From the NCBI GenBank assembly GCA_945897825.1, contig CAMDGX010000004.1, positions 1 through 64,000 of the forward strand: a DNA stretch of 64,000 nt, in the 5' to 3' direction. The notes under the pieces were generated by a model. That model worked only from the letters and a program-made list of their open reading frames with translations, made no database searches and was not told where the DNA came from. The DNA comes from Asaia bogorensis. GTDB lineage: Bacteria > Pseudomonadota > Alphaproteobacteria > Acetobacterales > Acetobacteraceae. The position numbers were made by a program, and so were the translations under genes. Positions 55,007 to 63,794 of this stretch are shown one piece after another. The first letter of the stretch is position 1; each line of letters begins with the position of its first letter.

Positions 55007-55789
55007 ATGCCCATCACCCCCAACGTCTCGCTCGACCGCCTGCGCGCCGGCAAGATGTCCCTCGGCTTCGGCGCCAGCCACCTGCGCACCGTCGCCACCC
55101 CCATGCTCGCCAAGTCCGCCGGCTTCGACTGGCTGTTCATCGACATGGAGCACGGCGCTTTCTCGGTCCACGAAGCCACCCAGCTCTGCTTCGCCTCGCT
55201 CACCGCCGGCATCTCCCCCATCGTCCGCGTCTGCACCGACGCGCTGGACGAAGGCACCCGCGCGCTGGACAACGGCGCCCAGGGCCTGGTCATCCCCCAT
55301 GTCGACACCCCCGCCCAGGCCAAGCGCATCGCCCAGGCCTTCCGCTACCCCCCGCGCGGCACCCGCTCCTGGGGCGGCGGCATCGCCCAGTTCGGCTTCC
55401 TGCCCCCGCCCGTCGCCGAGGCGCAGGAGCAGATCAACAACGAAACCCTCATCGTCGCGATGATCGAAACCGCCGAAGCCGTCGCCAATGCCAACGCCAT
55501 CGCCGGCACCGACGGCATCGACTGCCTGCTGATCGGCACCTCGGACCTCACCGCCGACATGGGCATCAGCGGCCAGGCCGGCCACGAGAAGGTGCAGGCC
55601 GCCTACCGCGCCGTCATCGACGCCTGCAAGAAGCACGGCAAATACCCCGGCATGGGCGGCATCTACGACGAGGAAAACGCCCGGCGCTACATCTCCTGGG
55701 GCTGCCAGTTCATCCTCGGCGGCAGCGACGGCATGTTCATCACCCAGGCCGCGACGGCGCGCGCGAAGTTCCTCACCAGCCTGGCCTGA
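55007..55789 (+). CDS. HpcH/HpaI-family class II aldolase
   Basis: A 260-residue metal-dependent pyruvate aldolase. It has LFIDMEHGAFS, GLVIPHVDTPAQA (usual metal-site region), the Glu in AMIETAEAVAN and the Asp in GTSDLTADMG. Such enzymes cleave 4-hydroxy-2-oxo acids. GGGAGGA lies before ATG 55007. Its TGA is the first base group of composite repeat copy 6. Confidence 0.87.
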   Translation: MPITPNVSLDRLRAGKMSLGFGASHLRTVATPMLAKSAGFDWLFIDMEHGAFSVHEATQLCFASLTAGISPIVRVCTDALDEGTRALDNGAQGLVIPHVDTPAQAKRIAQAFRYPPRGTRSWGGGIAQFGFLPPPVAEAQEQINNETLIVAMIETAEAVANANAIAGTDGIDCLLIGTSDLTADMGISGQAGHEKVQAAYRAVIDACKKHGKYPGMGGIYDEENARRYISWGCQFILGGSDGMFITQAATARAKFLTSLA

Positions 55790-55923
55790 AGCAAGACTCT
55801 TCTTTTTCTGAAGAAAAAGAAGCAAAAAGACTTTTCATCCATTTGCGCCGCGTTTGACGCGTCGAAAACGGCGCAAATGGACAGAAGTTTTTTGGTTCTT
55901 TTTTTCAAAAAAGAACATGCTTC
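55788..55923. repeat. AT-rich composite palindrome, copy 6 (B-core-A orientation)
   Basis: Overlaps the aldolase stop (TGAAGCAAG). Hairpin B, arm AAAAAGACTTTTCATCC, the best-preserved core (ATTTGCGCCG against CGGCGCAAATGG), GTTTTTTGGTTC and hairpin A, ending ATGCTTC at the stop of the convergent YbjN-like gene. A secondary inverted repeat GACGCGTC sits in the centre. Confidence 0.95.
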
Positions 55924-56437
55924 ACTTGAGCAGGTTATCCGTATCCACCGCCCCAATCGCCTCCACCACCACGTCCGCGAAACGCCGCGTCGCCGCCGCG
56001 ATCGCCGCCCGGCTCACCCCCGGCCCCAGCACGATGTAGTGGTCCACCGACAGCTGGTCCGGCCGCTCCGCCGGCACCGCCGCGCGCAGCACGATGTATT
56101 GGTCGTTGATCCGGTTCGCGAGATCCAGCTTCTCCTGCATCGCCGCCCGCGGCGCGAACGAGAAGCTGACCAGCAGCCGCACCACATCCTTTCCCGGCAG
56201 CACATGCACGCGAATCAGCGCGAAACTCACCGTCAGGTTGCCGGAAGCGTCAACCGCCGTCGTCATCTTCGCCGCGTCGAGCGCGGCCTTCAGCACATCG
56301 CGCGACAGGTTCGCCTCGGTCACCATCTCCCCCGAAGCCGCCGGTCGCGCAGGCGTGGGCCGTGCCGGCGCCTGCGCCCACGCCAGCGGGGCGGCCAGGA
56401 GCACGACGGCGAAACAGGCGAGGGCGGCGGGCGTCAT
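55922..56437 (-). CDS. Exported YbjN-domain-like protein
   Basis: A 171-residue protein with a Sec signal peptide (ALACFAVVLLAAPLAWAQA). The mature part resembles the YbjN/sensory transduction regulator fold, with FAPRAAMQEKLDLANRINDQY as the clearest match. No catalytic motif. It follows the MFS genes on the same strand. The family is moderately sure; function unknown. Confidence 0.6.
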   Translation of the reverse strand: MTPAALACFAVVLLAAPLAWAQAPARPTPARPAASGEMVTEANLSRDVLKAALDAAKMTTAVDASGNLTVSFALIRVHVLPGKDVVRLLVSFSFAPRAAMQEKLDLANRINDQYIVLRAAVPAERPDQLSVDHYIVLGPGVSRAAIAAATRRFADVVVEAIGAVDTDNLLK

Positions 56438-56479
56438 GCGCGGTCTCCAGGCAGGTGCGACCCCGAACGATCCGGCGCG

Positions 56480-57751
56480 CTACCGAGTCGCGTCTACGCC
56501 GCGCCTCGCCCCGCCGACACCGCCCCACACCAGCCCCCAAACCCCCATCGCCGAGATCACCAAGCCGCACAGCGCCACCGACAGCGCCACCCCGATCGTG
56601 TCGAACACAAAGGGCGCCACCGCCAGCACGCCCAGCAGCCCGAGGTAGTTCACCACCATGAACGCCCGCACCGCCGCCGGCAGGTCACGACGGGCCAGCT
56701 CCGTCTGCCGCACCGTCGCCGTCGGCACGTCCATCATCGGCGCCCCCGCGCCCGATAGCGCAGCACCCGCCAGCAACCCCGCCAGCACCCACCCCGAAGG
56801 CAGCAGCATCGCGGCCGCGCCCATCCCCACGATCCCCGCCCCCAGCACCGCATAGCCCCACAGGATCACCAGCCCGGGCCGCCGCGGCTGCGCGAGATTG
56901 CCCACCACCAGCGTCGCCGCCAGGTTCGCCCCGCCATAGGTCGCGATCACCAGCCCGAACGCCGCCAGCCCCGCCCCGCCGACCCGGATGCCCGTCGCCT
57001 CGATGATCAGCGGCGTGCCCAGGAACATCGCCGCATACCAGGCCCCGTTCATCGGCGCCGTCATCATCAGCAGCATGAACAGCAGCCGATGCCCGCGCAC
57101 CGCCACGAAGCCCCGTGCAATCGCCGTCGCCATCCCCTCGCGCACCGTCCGCGCAGGCGCCACCGGGAACCGCCGCGCCAGCGCCGCCACCACCAGCGCG
57201 GCGGCCAGGAACCCCGCCATCTCCAGGCCGACGAACCACACCAGCGGCACCACGCCGGCCGCCAGGCTCAGCAGCCCCGGCCCCAGCAGCCGCGCGATCC
57301 GCTCCGTCGTGTCCACCAGCGCATTGGCCGCCGGCAGCATCGACGCCTCCCGCGCCAGCCCCGGCAGCGCCCCCTGCACCGCCGGCCGGAACACCGCCAT
57401 CCCCGCCGCCAGCACCGCGACCGCCAAAACCAGCACCCACCCCACCGGCTGCCCGGCCACCGCCCAGCTCCCGGCCACCAGCCCCAGCATTCCGGCGCGC
57501 AGCAATAGCGAGGCGCGCATCACCGCCAGCGGCGCGAACCGGTCGGCGAAATGCCCGACCAGCAGTGCGACGCCAAGCCCCACCATCCCCTGCAACACCG
57601 CGAGGTATCCGGCCGCCGTGCCGAACGCCACCACCGCGACCCAGCTCAGCACCACGTTGAACGACTGGTCCGCCAGCGCCGACAGCGCCATCGCCCCCCA
57701 CAGCCGCCCGATCGCCGCATCCCGTGCCGCACGGAACATCGGCGCGGCCAT
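56480..57751 (-). CDS. MFS transporter 1 (tandem paralogue)
   Basis: A 423-residue major facilitator with about 11-12 helices. It shows ALADQSFNVVLSWVAV in helix 1, a loop basic pattern after helix 2, and PAVQGALPGLAREASMLPAANALVDTTERIARLLGPGLLSL in the middle. The same DTTER and RQT..R/D segments occur in the next gene, so the two are tandem duplicates. It resembles enterobactin-exporter (EntS)-like MFS proteins; substrate unknown. It lies 3 bases after its paralogue. Confidence 0.85.
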   Translation of the reverse strand: MAAPMFRAARDAAIGRLWGAMALSALADQSFNVVLSWVAVVAFGTAAGYLAVLQGMVGLGVALLVGHFADRFAPLAVMRASLLLRAGMLGLVAGSWAVAGQPVGWVLVLAVAVLAAGMAVFRPAVQGALPGLAREASMLPAANALVDTTERIARLLGPGLLSLAAGVVPLVWFVGLEMAGFLAAALVVAALARRFPVAPARTVREGMATAIARGFVAVRGHRLLFMLLMMTAPMNGAWYAAMFLGTPLIIEATGIRVGGAGLAAFGLVIATYGGANLAATLVVGNLAQPRRPGLVILWGYAVLGAGIVGMGAAAMLLPSGWVLAGLLAGAALSGAGAPMMDVPTATVRQTELARRDLPAAVRAFMVVNYLGLLGVLAVAPFVFDTIGVALSVALCGLVISAMGVWGLVWGGVGGARRGVDATR

Positions 57752-57754
57752 CCG

Positions 57755-58990
57755 TCAGCCCCTCACCCGCACGAGGCCCAGCGCCCCAATCGCCAGGTAA
57801 ACCGCCCCGCCCCCCAGCATCACCCACGCCGTTCCCACCGAAGCCACCAAAGTCGGCGCCGCCAGCATCGTCACCACCGCGCCCAGCTGCACCGACACCA
57901 TGTGCGCCCGCACCGCCGGCGCGATGTCGTCGCGTGGCAGGTCGGTCTGGCGCAGCGTCGCCACCACGATGTCCTGCATCGGCGCGCCCACCGCCGCGAT
58001 CGCCGCGCACAGCGCCAACGCCGGCACCTGCCATTCCTGCGGCAACAGCATCGCCCCCGCCATCGCCGCCGTCGCGCCCCCGAACAGCAGGATGCCCATG
58101 AACACGCGCCGCGCCGGCCGCGCCGGCAGACCGAGATTGCCCAGCACCAGCGTGGCCCCCAGATTGCCCACGCCATACGCCGCGATCACCACCCCGAACG
58201 CCGCCAGCCCCCCCGTCCCAAGCCCGCGCTCCAGGTGCAGCGGCAACGCCAGGTAGAAGCACGCGACCCACACCCCGTTCTGCAGCGCCGCCGCCGGCAG
58301 CATGAAGCGCAGCAGCCCATGCCCCCGCACCGCCCGCACCCCGCGCACCGCCGCCGCCCACAACGACCCGACGCCGGCCGCCGCCGGCACCGTCGCCAGC
58401 CCCGTCCCGGTCCGCGCGATCAGCACCACCGCCACCGCCGACAGCAGGAACGTCGCCACGTTCACCGTGACGAAATGCACCTCCGCCAGCAGCGCCGCCG
58501 CCAGCACCAGCAGCCCCGGCCCGGCCAGCCGCGCCAGCCGCTCGGTCGTGTCCATCAGCGCATTGGCCGCCGGCAGCATCGCCCGGTCCCCGGCCAGCAC
58601 CGGCAGCGCCGCCTGCATCGCCGGCCGGAACGCCGCCAGCCCCGCCCCCAGCACCACGATCACCGCGAACAGCGCCCAGGCCGGCGGCGCGCCCTGCACC
58701 GCCCACACCACCGCCAGCCCCGCCAACGCCGCCGCCCGCGCCAGGTCCGCCCCCAGCATCACCCGCAACGGCGGCGTCCGGTCCAGCTGCCGCGCCGCCA
58801 GCACCAGCGCCGCCAGCGTCGCCACCGCCTGCGCGACGGCCAGATACCCGGCATCCGGCCCCAGCGTGCGCACGGCCACATAGCCGAGCACGACCCGGAA
58901 CAGCTCGTCCCCGATCGCCGCCCCCGCCAGCCCCGCCCACAACAACGCCGTCGGCCGATGCGCCAGCGGCCGCAGCAGCGGCAGGTTCAT
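57755..58990 (-). CDS. MFS transporter 2 (tandem paralogue)
   Basis: A 411-residue major facilitator aligned along its length with the neighbouring gene: PAMQAALPVLAGDRAMLPAA, DTTERLARLAGPGLLVL and RQTDLPRDDIAPAVRAHM correspond to segments there. Its ATG 58990 overlaps the stop of the flavin reductase-like gene (ATGA), so three genes are coupled. The two MFS proteins may act as a heteromeric or divergent exporter pair. Confidence 0.85.
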   Translation of the reverse strand: MNLPLLRPLAHRPTALLWAGLAGAAIGDELFRVVLGYVAVRTLGPDAGYLAVAQAVATLAALVLAARQLDRTPPLRVMLGADLARAAALAGLAVVWAVQGAPPAWALFAVIVVLGAGLAAFRPAMQAALPVLAGDRAMLPAANALMDTTERLARLAGPGLLVLAAALLAEVHFVTVNVATFLLSAVAVVLIARTGTGLATVPAAAGVGSLWAAAVRGVRAVRGHGLLRFMLPAAALQNGVWVACFYLALPLHLERGLGTGGLAAFGVVIAAYGVGNLGATLVLGNLGLPARPARRVFMGILLFGGATAAMAGAMLLPQEWQVPALALCAAIAAVGAPMQDIVVATLRQTDLPRDDIAPAVRAHMVSVQLGAVVTMLAAPTLVASVGTAWVMLGGGAVYLAIGALGLVRVRG

Positions 58991-59619
58991 GCCTTCTTGT
59001 TCCAGCCCTCCAGCGGAATCCGCGGCATCTCGAACCGGTCCGCGGTGCGCGTATACCACCCGCCGCCATGCAGCCGCCCGATCAGGTCCAGCTTCGGCGT
59101 GTCGATATGGCAGCGCTGCGCATCCAGCACGCAGTCATCGCGCACATGCATCGCCACCACCCGCCCCAGCACCAGCGCGCGGTCGGTGTTCAGCTCCACG
59201 ATCATGAACCGCTCGCACTCCAGCGCCACCGGGCTCTCGGCGATCCGCGGCGGCTTCACCCGTGTGCTCGGCGCCGTCGTCAGCCCCGCCTCCGCCAGCT
59301 CATCCACCTCCGGCGGAAAATCGATCGCGGTGACGTTCATCGCCGACGCCGCATCCTGGTTCACCAGGCACACCGTGAACTGCCCGGTCTCGCGGATGTT
59401 CTGCCCGGTATCCTTGATATCCCCCGGCTTGCGCCCGCCGATCCCGAACACCACCACCGGCGGATCGGCCGAAAACACGTTGAAGAACGAATACGGTGCC
59501 GCGTTCAGCCGCCCGCCCGCATCCTGCGTCACCACCCAGGCGATCGGCCGCGGCACCACGGTCGATACCAGCAGCTTGTAGCGGTCCTGCACCGCCATCG
59601 TCTCGAAATCGAACAGCAT
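58987..59619 (-). CDS. Flavin reductase-like (FMN-binding split barrel) protein
   Basis: A 210-residue protein of the flavin reductase-like domain family. It has STVVPRPIAWVVTQDAGGRLNAAPYSFFNVFSADPP, the usual flavin-binding opening, and FTVCLVNQDAASAMN. It may be the reductase partner of a monooxygenase, or a standalone flavoprotein; no oxygenase is adjacent. First gene of the MFS operon. Confidence 0.83.
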   Translation of the reverse strand: MLFDFETMAVQDRYKLLVSTVVPRPIAWVVTQDAGGRLNAAPYSFFNVFSADPPVVVFGIGGRKPGDIKDTGQNIRETGQFTVCLVNQDAASAMNVTAIDFPPEVDELAEAGLTTAPSTRVKPPRIAESPVALECERFMIVELNTDRALVLGRVVAMHVRDDCVLDAQRCHIDTPKLDLIGRLHGGGWYTRTADRFEMPRIPLEGWNKKA

Positions 59620-59697
59620 TTCCGCCCCACCTCCGGTTCCCGCCAGCCTCGCCGCGCCCGCATCGACTGTCCAGGCCCCCGGTGCCACTCTCCGCGC

Positions 59698-61044
59698 ATG
59701 CCGGCCCTCAGCCCCTCCCTCTTCCTCCTCGCCTGGGCCGCCACCCTGGCCGACCAGCTCGCCGGCCTCCAAGCCGCCGGCACCCTGGCGGGCATCGCGA
59801 TCGCCCTCTACCTCGCCCTCGAAGCCCGAAGCCTGCGCCCAGGCATCCGCACCATCGCCGCCATCCTCGTCCTCGCCGGCACCGCCTCGGCCCTCGCCAC
59901 CCCCGACCCGCTCGCCGCCCTCTCCGCCGGCGCCCGCCGCGGCGCCGCCTACGCCGCCTTCTTCCTGGCCCTCGGCGCCCTGCGCGACGCCGCCGAACGC
60001 AGTCGCACCGTCCGCCGCAGCGGCGCCCACCTCGTCGCCCAGCCCCAAGCCCGCCGCTACCTCGCCGTCACCAGCGGCGCCCACCTCTTCGCCATGATCC
60101 TCTCCTACGGCGCAATCGACCTGATCGGCGCCATGCTCGCCCGCACCGCCGCCCCGCGCGAGACCGTCCGCCGCCTGCTCATGGCCGCCTATCGCGGCTT
60201 CGCCACCATGAATTGCTGGAGCCCGCTCAACATCATGACCGTGGTCGTCACCGCCGCGGTCCCCACCGCCGATTTGCGCCCCATCCTCCCGCTGGCCTTC
60301 GCCGCCGCCATGCTCCTCCTGCTCGCCGGCGCCCTCGTCGACCGCCTGCAATCCCCCCGCACGCCCGACACCCCGCCCCCCTCCGGCGAACGCTGGACCA
60401 TCCACCTGCGCATCCTGGCCATCGTCGCCCTGGTGATGGCCACGGCCGAGGCGGTCGCCATCACCTTCGAAACCCCGCTCGCCACCGGCGTCACCGCCGC
60501 CGTCCCCCTCATCGGCGCCGCCTGGACCCTCGCCCAGCTCCGCCGCCGCCCCCACATCGCCCCCCTGTTCGCCCGCCGCCTGCGCGCCTTCCACGAACGG
60601 CTCCCCTCCTTCCGCGGCGAAGCCACCCTGCTCGCAACCTCCGGCTTCCTCGGCGTCACCCTCGGCCTGGCCCTCCCCGCCGGTGGCCTCGCAGCCTTCC
60701 TCCCCCCGCTCCCGCCGATCCTGATCCCGCTCGCCGTCCCGCTGGTGCTGATCGCCACCTCGCTGCTCGGCTTCAACCCCATCGCCATCGTCGCGATCAT
60801 CGGCGCCGCCATCCCCGACCCCGCCGCCCTCGGCGTCGCCCCCACCACCCTCGCGCTGGCCTGCATGCTCGGCTGGGGCGTCGGCGTCGGCATGACCCCG
60901 TTCTCCGCCAGCGCCCTGGCCACCGCCCGCTGGACAAACGCCGACCCCTGGCGGGTCACGACCGACTGGAACCGTGCCTACACCATCGTCGCCCTGGCCC
61001 TGGCGCTCGCCATCCTGACAGGCAAGCAAGCCGTTCTTTTTTGA
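59698..61044 (+). CDS. Polytopic membrane protein, unknown transporter-like
   Basis: A 448-residue protein with about 10-12 hydrophobic helices and two conserved-looking re-entrant segments (FATMNCWSPLNIMTVVV and GVGVGMTPFSASALATA). The pattern resembles ion-transporter (IT) superfamily permeases but no family was named with confidence. The last seven residues (GKQAVLF) and the TGA stop are encoded by composite repeat copy 7, so the native C-terminus has been replaced by the element. Divergent from the flavin reductase operon. Confidence 0.7.
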   Translation: MPALSPSLFLLAWAATLADQLAGLQAAGTLAGIAIALYLALEARSLRPGIRTIAAILVLAGTASALATPDPLAALSAGARRGAAYAAFFLALGALRDAAERSRTVRRSGAHLVAQPQARRYLAVTSGAHLFAMILSYGAIDLIGAMLARTAAPRETVRRLLMAAYRGFATMNCWSPLNIMTVVVTAAVPTADLRPILPLAFAAAMLLLLAGALVDRLQSPRTPDTPPPSGERWTIHLRILAIVALVMATAEAVAITFETPLATGVTAAVPLIGAAWTLAQLRRRPHIAPLFARRLRAFHERLPSFRGEATLLATSGFLGVTLGLALPAGGLAAFLPPLPPILIPLAVPLVLIATSLLGFNPIAIVAIIGAAIPDPAALGVAPTTLALACMLGWGVGVGMTPFSASALATARWTNADPWRVTTDWNRAYTIVALALALAILTGKQAVLF

Positions 61045-61151
61045 AAAAAAGAACCAAAAAACTTTCATCCCTTTGCGCCCAGGAATCCCCGACGCAAATG
61101 GATGAAAAGTCTTTTTGCTTCTTTTTCTTCAGAAAAAGAAGATTCTTACTT
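61022..61151. repeat. AT-rich composite palindrome, copy 7 (A-core-B orientation)
   Basis: Starts GCAAGCAAGCC, hairpin A (GTTCTTTTTTGAAAAAAAGAAC), arm CAAAAAACTTTCATCC, core CTTTGCGCC against GACGCAAATGGATGAAAAG, TCTTTTTGCTTC and hairpin B, ending GATTCTTACTT. It provides the TGA stop for the left gene and holds the TAA stop of the convergent dehydrogenase gene. Confidence 0.95.
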
Positions 61152-62108
61152 GATTAAATTCCAAGGCTCCCCGCCTGCCAGCACCTGGGAAATCGCGTCC
61201 AAGCACAAATCCCCCATCGCCGCCCGCGTCTCCACCGTCGAACTGCCCATGTGCGGCAGCAGCACCACGTTCTCCAGCCCCAGATACCCCGGGTTCACCG
61301 CCGGCTCCCCGTCATACACATCGAGCCCCGCGAACCCCACCTGGCCCGACCGCAGCGCCTCGATCAGCGCCCCGTCATCCACCAACGACCCCCGCGCCGC
61401 ATTCGCCACGATCGCCCCGCGCGGCAGCATCGCCAGCCGCTCCGCGTTCAGCCACTTCGCCGTCCCCGCCCCGCCAGGCGCCGTCAACGCCAGCGCATCG
61501 CACGCGGCCAGGAACGACGCATCATCCCCGTGATAAATCGCCCCCATCTCCAGCTCCGGCGCCAGCCGCGTCCGGTTGCGGTAGTGGATCTCCATCCCGA
61601 ACCCGCGCGCCATCTTCGCCAGCTCGCGCCCGATCCGCCCCATCCCGAAAATCCCCAGCCGCTTGCCGCTGATCTGCGACCCCAGCAGCAGCATCGGCGC
61701 CCACCCCTTCCACTGCCCCGACCGCACCAGCCGCTCCCCCTCGCCGGCCCGCCGCGCCGCCATCAAAACCAGCAGCATCGCGATCTCCGCCGTCGCCACG
61801 CTCAGCACCTCCGGCGTATTGGCCACCGGAATCCCCCGCCCCCGCGCCGCCGCCACGTCGACATGGTCATACCCCACCGAACACGTCGCGATCGCCCGCA
61901 CGCTCGCCGGCAACGCCCCAATCGTCGCCGCATTCAACCGATCGGTCGAAAAGCACAGCACCGCGTCACACCCTTGCGCGAGCGCCACGATCTCCTCCGG
62001 CGCCCACTGCACATCCGGCTGGTTCAACCGAACCTCAAACCGCTCCGCCGCCCGCACGGCCACGGCCTCAGGCAACTGCCGCGTTACCAGCAAAACCGGC
62101 TTCGTCAT
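61146..62108 (-). CDS. D-isomer-specific 2-hydroxyacid dehydrogenase
   Basis: A 320-residue NAD(P)-dependent reductase of glyoxylate/hydroxypyruvate type. It has the nucleotide motif GIFGMGRIGRELA, and the catalytic Arg in NAARGSLVDD, Glu in DVYDGEPAVNP and His in LLPHMGSST. CSVGYDHVDVAAARGRGI is the substrate-domain signature. The substrate is probably glyoxylate or hydroxypyruvate but is not proven. Its TAA lies inside composite repeat copy 7. Confidence 0.88.
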   Translation of the reverse strand: MTKPVLLVTRQLPEAVAVRAAERFEVRLNQPDVQWAPEEIVALAQGCDAVLCFSTDRLNAATIGALPASVRAIATCSVGYDHVDVAAARGRGIPVANTPEVLSVATAEIAMLLVLMAARRAGEGERLVRSGQWKGWAPMLLLGSQISGKRLGIFGMGRIGRELAKMARGFGMEIHYRNRTRLAPELEMGAIYHGDDASFLAACDALALTAPGGAGTAKWLNAERLAMLPRGAIVANAARGSLVDDGALIEALRSGQVGFAGLDVYDGEPAVNPGYLGLENVVLLPHMGSSTVETRAAMGDLCLDAISQVLAGGEPWNLIK

Positions 62109-62169
62109 CGCAAAGTCTCCCAGGATTTGGGCGGCTTATGGCACGGATCGGGAAACGCAAGAAAGCAGC

Positions 62170-62271
62170 GGGGCTCTGCCCCGCACCCCGCCAAGGGGCC
62201 GAGCCCCCTGGACCCTCAATGAATGGGGGTCTGGGGCCTCAGGCCCCAGCGGGGTCCAGGGGCAGAGCCCC
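62170..62271. repeat. GC-rich long inverted repeat
   Basis: Imperfect palindrome of about 100 bp between divergent genes. The outer arms GGGGCTCTGCCCC (62170-62182) and GGGGCAGAGCCCC (62259-62271) are exact reverse complements, with further matching blocks inside (GGGGCC runs, CTGGACCC against GGGTC). It is a different family from the AT-rich elements. Similar GGGGC(T)CTGCCCC blocks are, from memory, a common intergenic repeat in high-GC proteobacteria. Confidence 0.75.
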
Positions 62272-62326
62272 TGGCCTTCCCCTTCCCTTTGCCTTCATAC
62301 TTTTCTCCCTTCGCCGGAGTGGAAAG

Positions 62327-63592
62327 ATGCGCCCCAACCTCACCCCCGACCTCGACCTCGCCACGCGCCTCTTCGACACCCTGCGCGCGCGCACCTTCGA
62401 CGGCGTCGGCATCACCCGCGAGGCCTACGGCCAAGGCGAACGCATCGCCCACGAGATCGTCCGCCACGAAGCCGAGGCCCTCGGCCTCGAAACCCGCACC
62501 GACCCCGCCGGCAACCTGCTCATGACCCTGCCCGGCCGCGACCGCGCCGCGAAACGAATCATCCTCGGCAGCCATCTCGACAGCGTCCCCCAGGGCGGCA
62601 ATTTCGACGGCGCGGCCGGCGTCCTCGCGGGCCTGGCCGCCGTCGCCGGCATGAAGAAATCCGGCTTCGTGCCCGCCCGCGACATCACCGTTCTGGCCAT
62701 CCGCGCCGAGGAGGGCGGCGCCTGGTTCCCCTCCGGCCTGCCCGGCAGCAAGGCCGCCCTCGGCCGCCTCCCCCCCGAGCACCTCAAGGTCGCCCGCCTC
62801 GATTCCGGCCGCAGCCTCGCCGACCACATGAAGGAGGAAGGCTTCGACCCCGACGCCGTTGCCCGCGGCGAATGCCTCCTCCCGCCCGCCTCCATCGAAG
62901 CCTATGTCGAGCTCCACATCGAGCAGGGCCCCGTCCTCGAGGCCCACCAGATCCCCATCGCCCTGGTCACCGCCCTGCCCGGCTCGCGCCGCATCCGCGA
63001 AGGCCGCGTCATCGGCGAATACAACCACTCCGGCGCCACCCCCCGCCGCTACCGCCGCGACGCCGCCATCGCGCTCGCCGAATTCGCCACCAGGCTCGAC
63101 GACGAATGGGCCCGCCTCGAAACCCTCGGCCACACCCTCGTCGTCACCTTCTGCATCCTGGAAACCACCGAACAGGCAGGCTTCACCAAGATCCCCGGCG
63201 AAGCCCGCTTCCAGATCGACGTCCGCGGCACCACCGAAGCCGGCATCGCCGCCGTCCACGCCGCCATCGACCGCCTGATCGCCGAGGTCGAAGCCCGTCG
63301 CGGCGTCACCTTCGAGCTGACCCGCGGCCCGCTCAGCCCGCCCACCCCGATGTCGCCCGAAATCCGCGCCGGCCTCGCCCGCGCCGCCGAGTCCCTCGGC
63401 ATCGACTACCTCACCATGCCCAGCGGCGGCGGCCACGACGCCAGCAGCTTCGCCCAGGCCGGCGTGCCCACCTGCATGCTCTTCGTCCGCAACCAGAACG
63501 GCAGCCACAACCCCGATGAAGCCATGCGCCCGCAAGACTTCGCGAAAGGCTGCGAAGTCATCACCACCTGGGCCGCCACCCTCGCCACGTAG
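62327..63592 (+). CDS. M20-family Zn-dependent amidohydrolase (N-carbamoylase type) 2
   Basis: A 421-residue hydantoinase/carbamoylase-family amidohydrolase, paralogue of the 35.3 kb gene. Metal motifs: GSHLDSVPQGGNFDGAAGV, IRAEEGGAWF (an AEEGG form of the usual EEG), VELHIEQGP and SGGGHDASSF. ATG 62327 has GGAG upstream; the longer frame reads through the GC-rich inverted repeat and is spurious. Codons here end in C, unlike the G-ending paralogue. Confidence 0.88.
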   Translation: MRPNLTPDLDLATRLFDTLRARTFDGVGITREAYGQGERIAHEIVRHEAEALGLETRTDPAGNLLMTLPGRDRAAKRIILGSHLDSVPQGGNFDGAAGVLAGLAAVAGMKKSGFVPARDITVLAIRAEEGGAWFPSGLPGSKAALGRLPPEHLKVARLDSGRSLADHMKEEGFDPDAVARGECLLPPASIEAYVELHIEQGPVLEAHQIPIALVTALPGSRRIREGRVIGEYNHSGATPRRYRRDAAIALAEFATRLDDEWARLETLGHTLVVTFCILETTEQAGFTKIPGEARFQIDVRGTTEAGIAAVHAAIDRLIAEVEARRGVTFELTRGPLSPPTPMSPEIRAGLARAAESLGIDYLTMPSGGGHDASSFAQAGVPTCMLFVRNQNGSHNPDEAMRPQDFAKGCEVITTWAATLAT

Positions 63593-63600
63593 CAATCCCC

Positions 63601-63661
63601 GCAAGCAAAGCACGTTCTTTTTTGAAAAAAGAACCAAAAAACTTTCATGACCTTGCGCCGC
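63601..63661. repeat. AT-rich composite palindrome, copy 8 (left half only)
   Basis: GCAAGCAAAGCAC, hairpin A (GTTCTTTTTTGAAAAAAGAAC), CAAAAAACTTTCATGACC and TTGCGCCG, then the element stops: no returning core arm and no hairpin B. It lies 8 bases after the amidohydrolase stop. A GCGCC-GGCG mini-hairpin replaces the lost right arm. Confidence 0.9.
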
Positions 63662-63762
63662 GCCAAGGCGAGCGGCGAAGCGTGAGGTGATAGTGGCTCT
63701 ATCCATCACGAACCAAACAACCCCACCCCAGGCACCGATCCCACCCCTTCTCCCTTGCCTTG

Positions 63763-63794
63763 CTTCTCCGTGCCTCTGTGTCTCTGTGGTGAAT
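63763..63794 (-). repeat. Interspersed CACAGAGACACAGAG-type repeat
   Basis: On the minus strand ATTCACCACAGAGACACAGA followed by GGCACGGAGAAG. From memory, the same run occurs in many unrelated bacterial genomes and yields spurious FTTETQRHGE-like peptides. It lies in a gene-poor stretch (63.66-63.93 kb) that is more AT-rich than the rest and holds nothing else recognised. Confidence 0.6.

Noticed and set aside
57089-59581. Long plus-strand His/Arg/Pro-rich frames opposite the MFS genes
   Set aside because: Low-complexity composition typical of antisense frames in high-GC membrane-protein genes.
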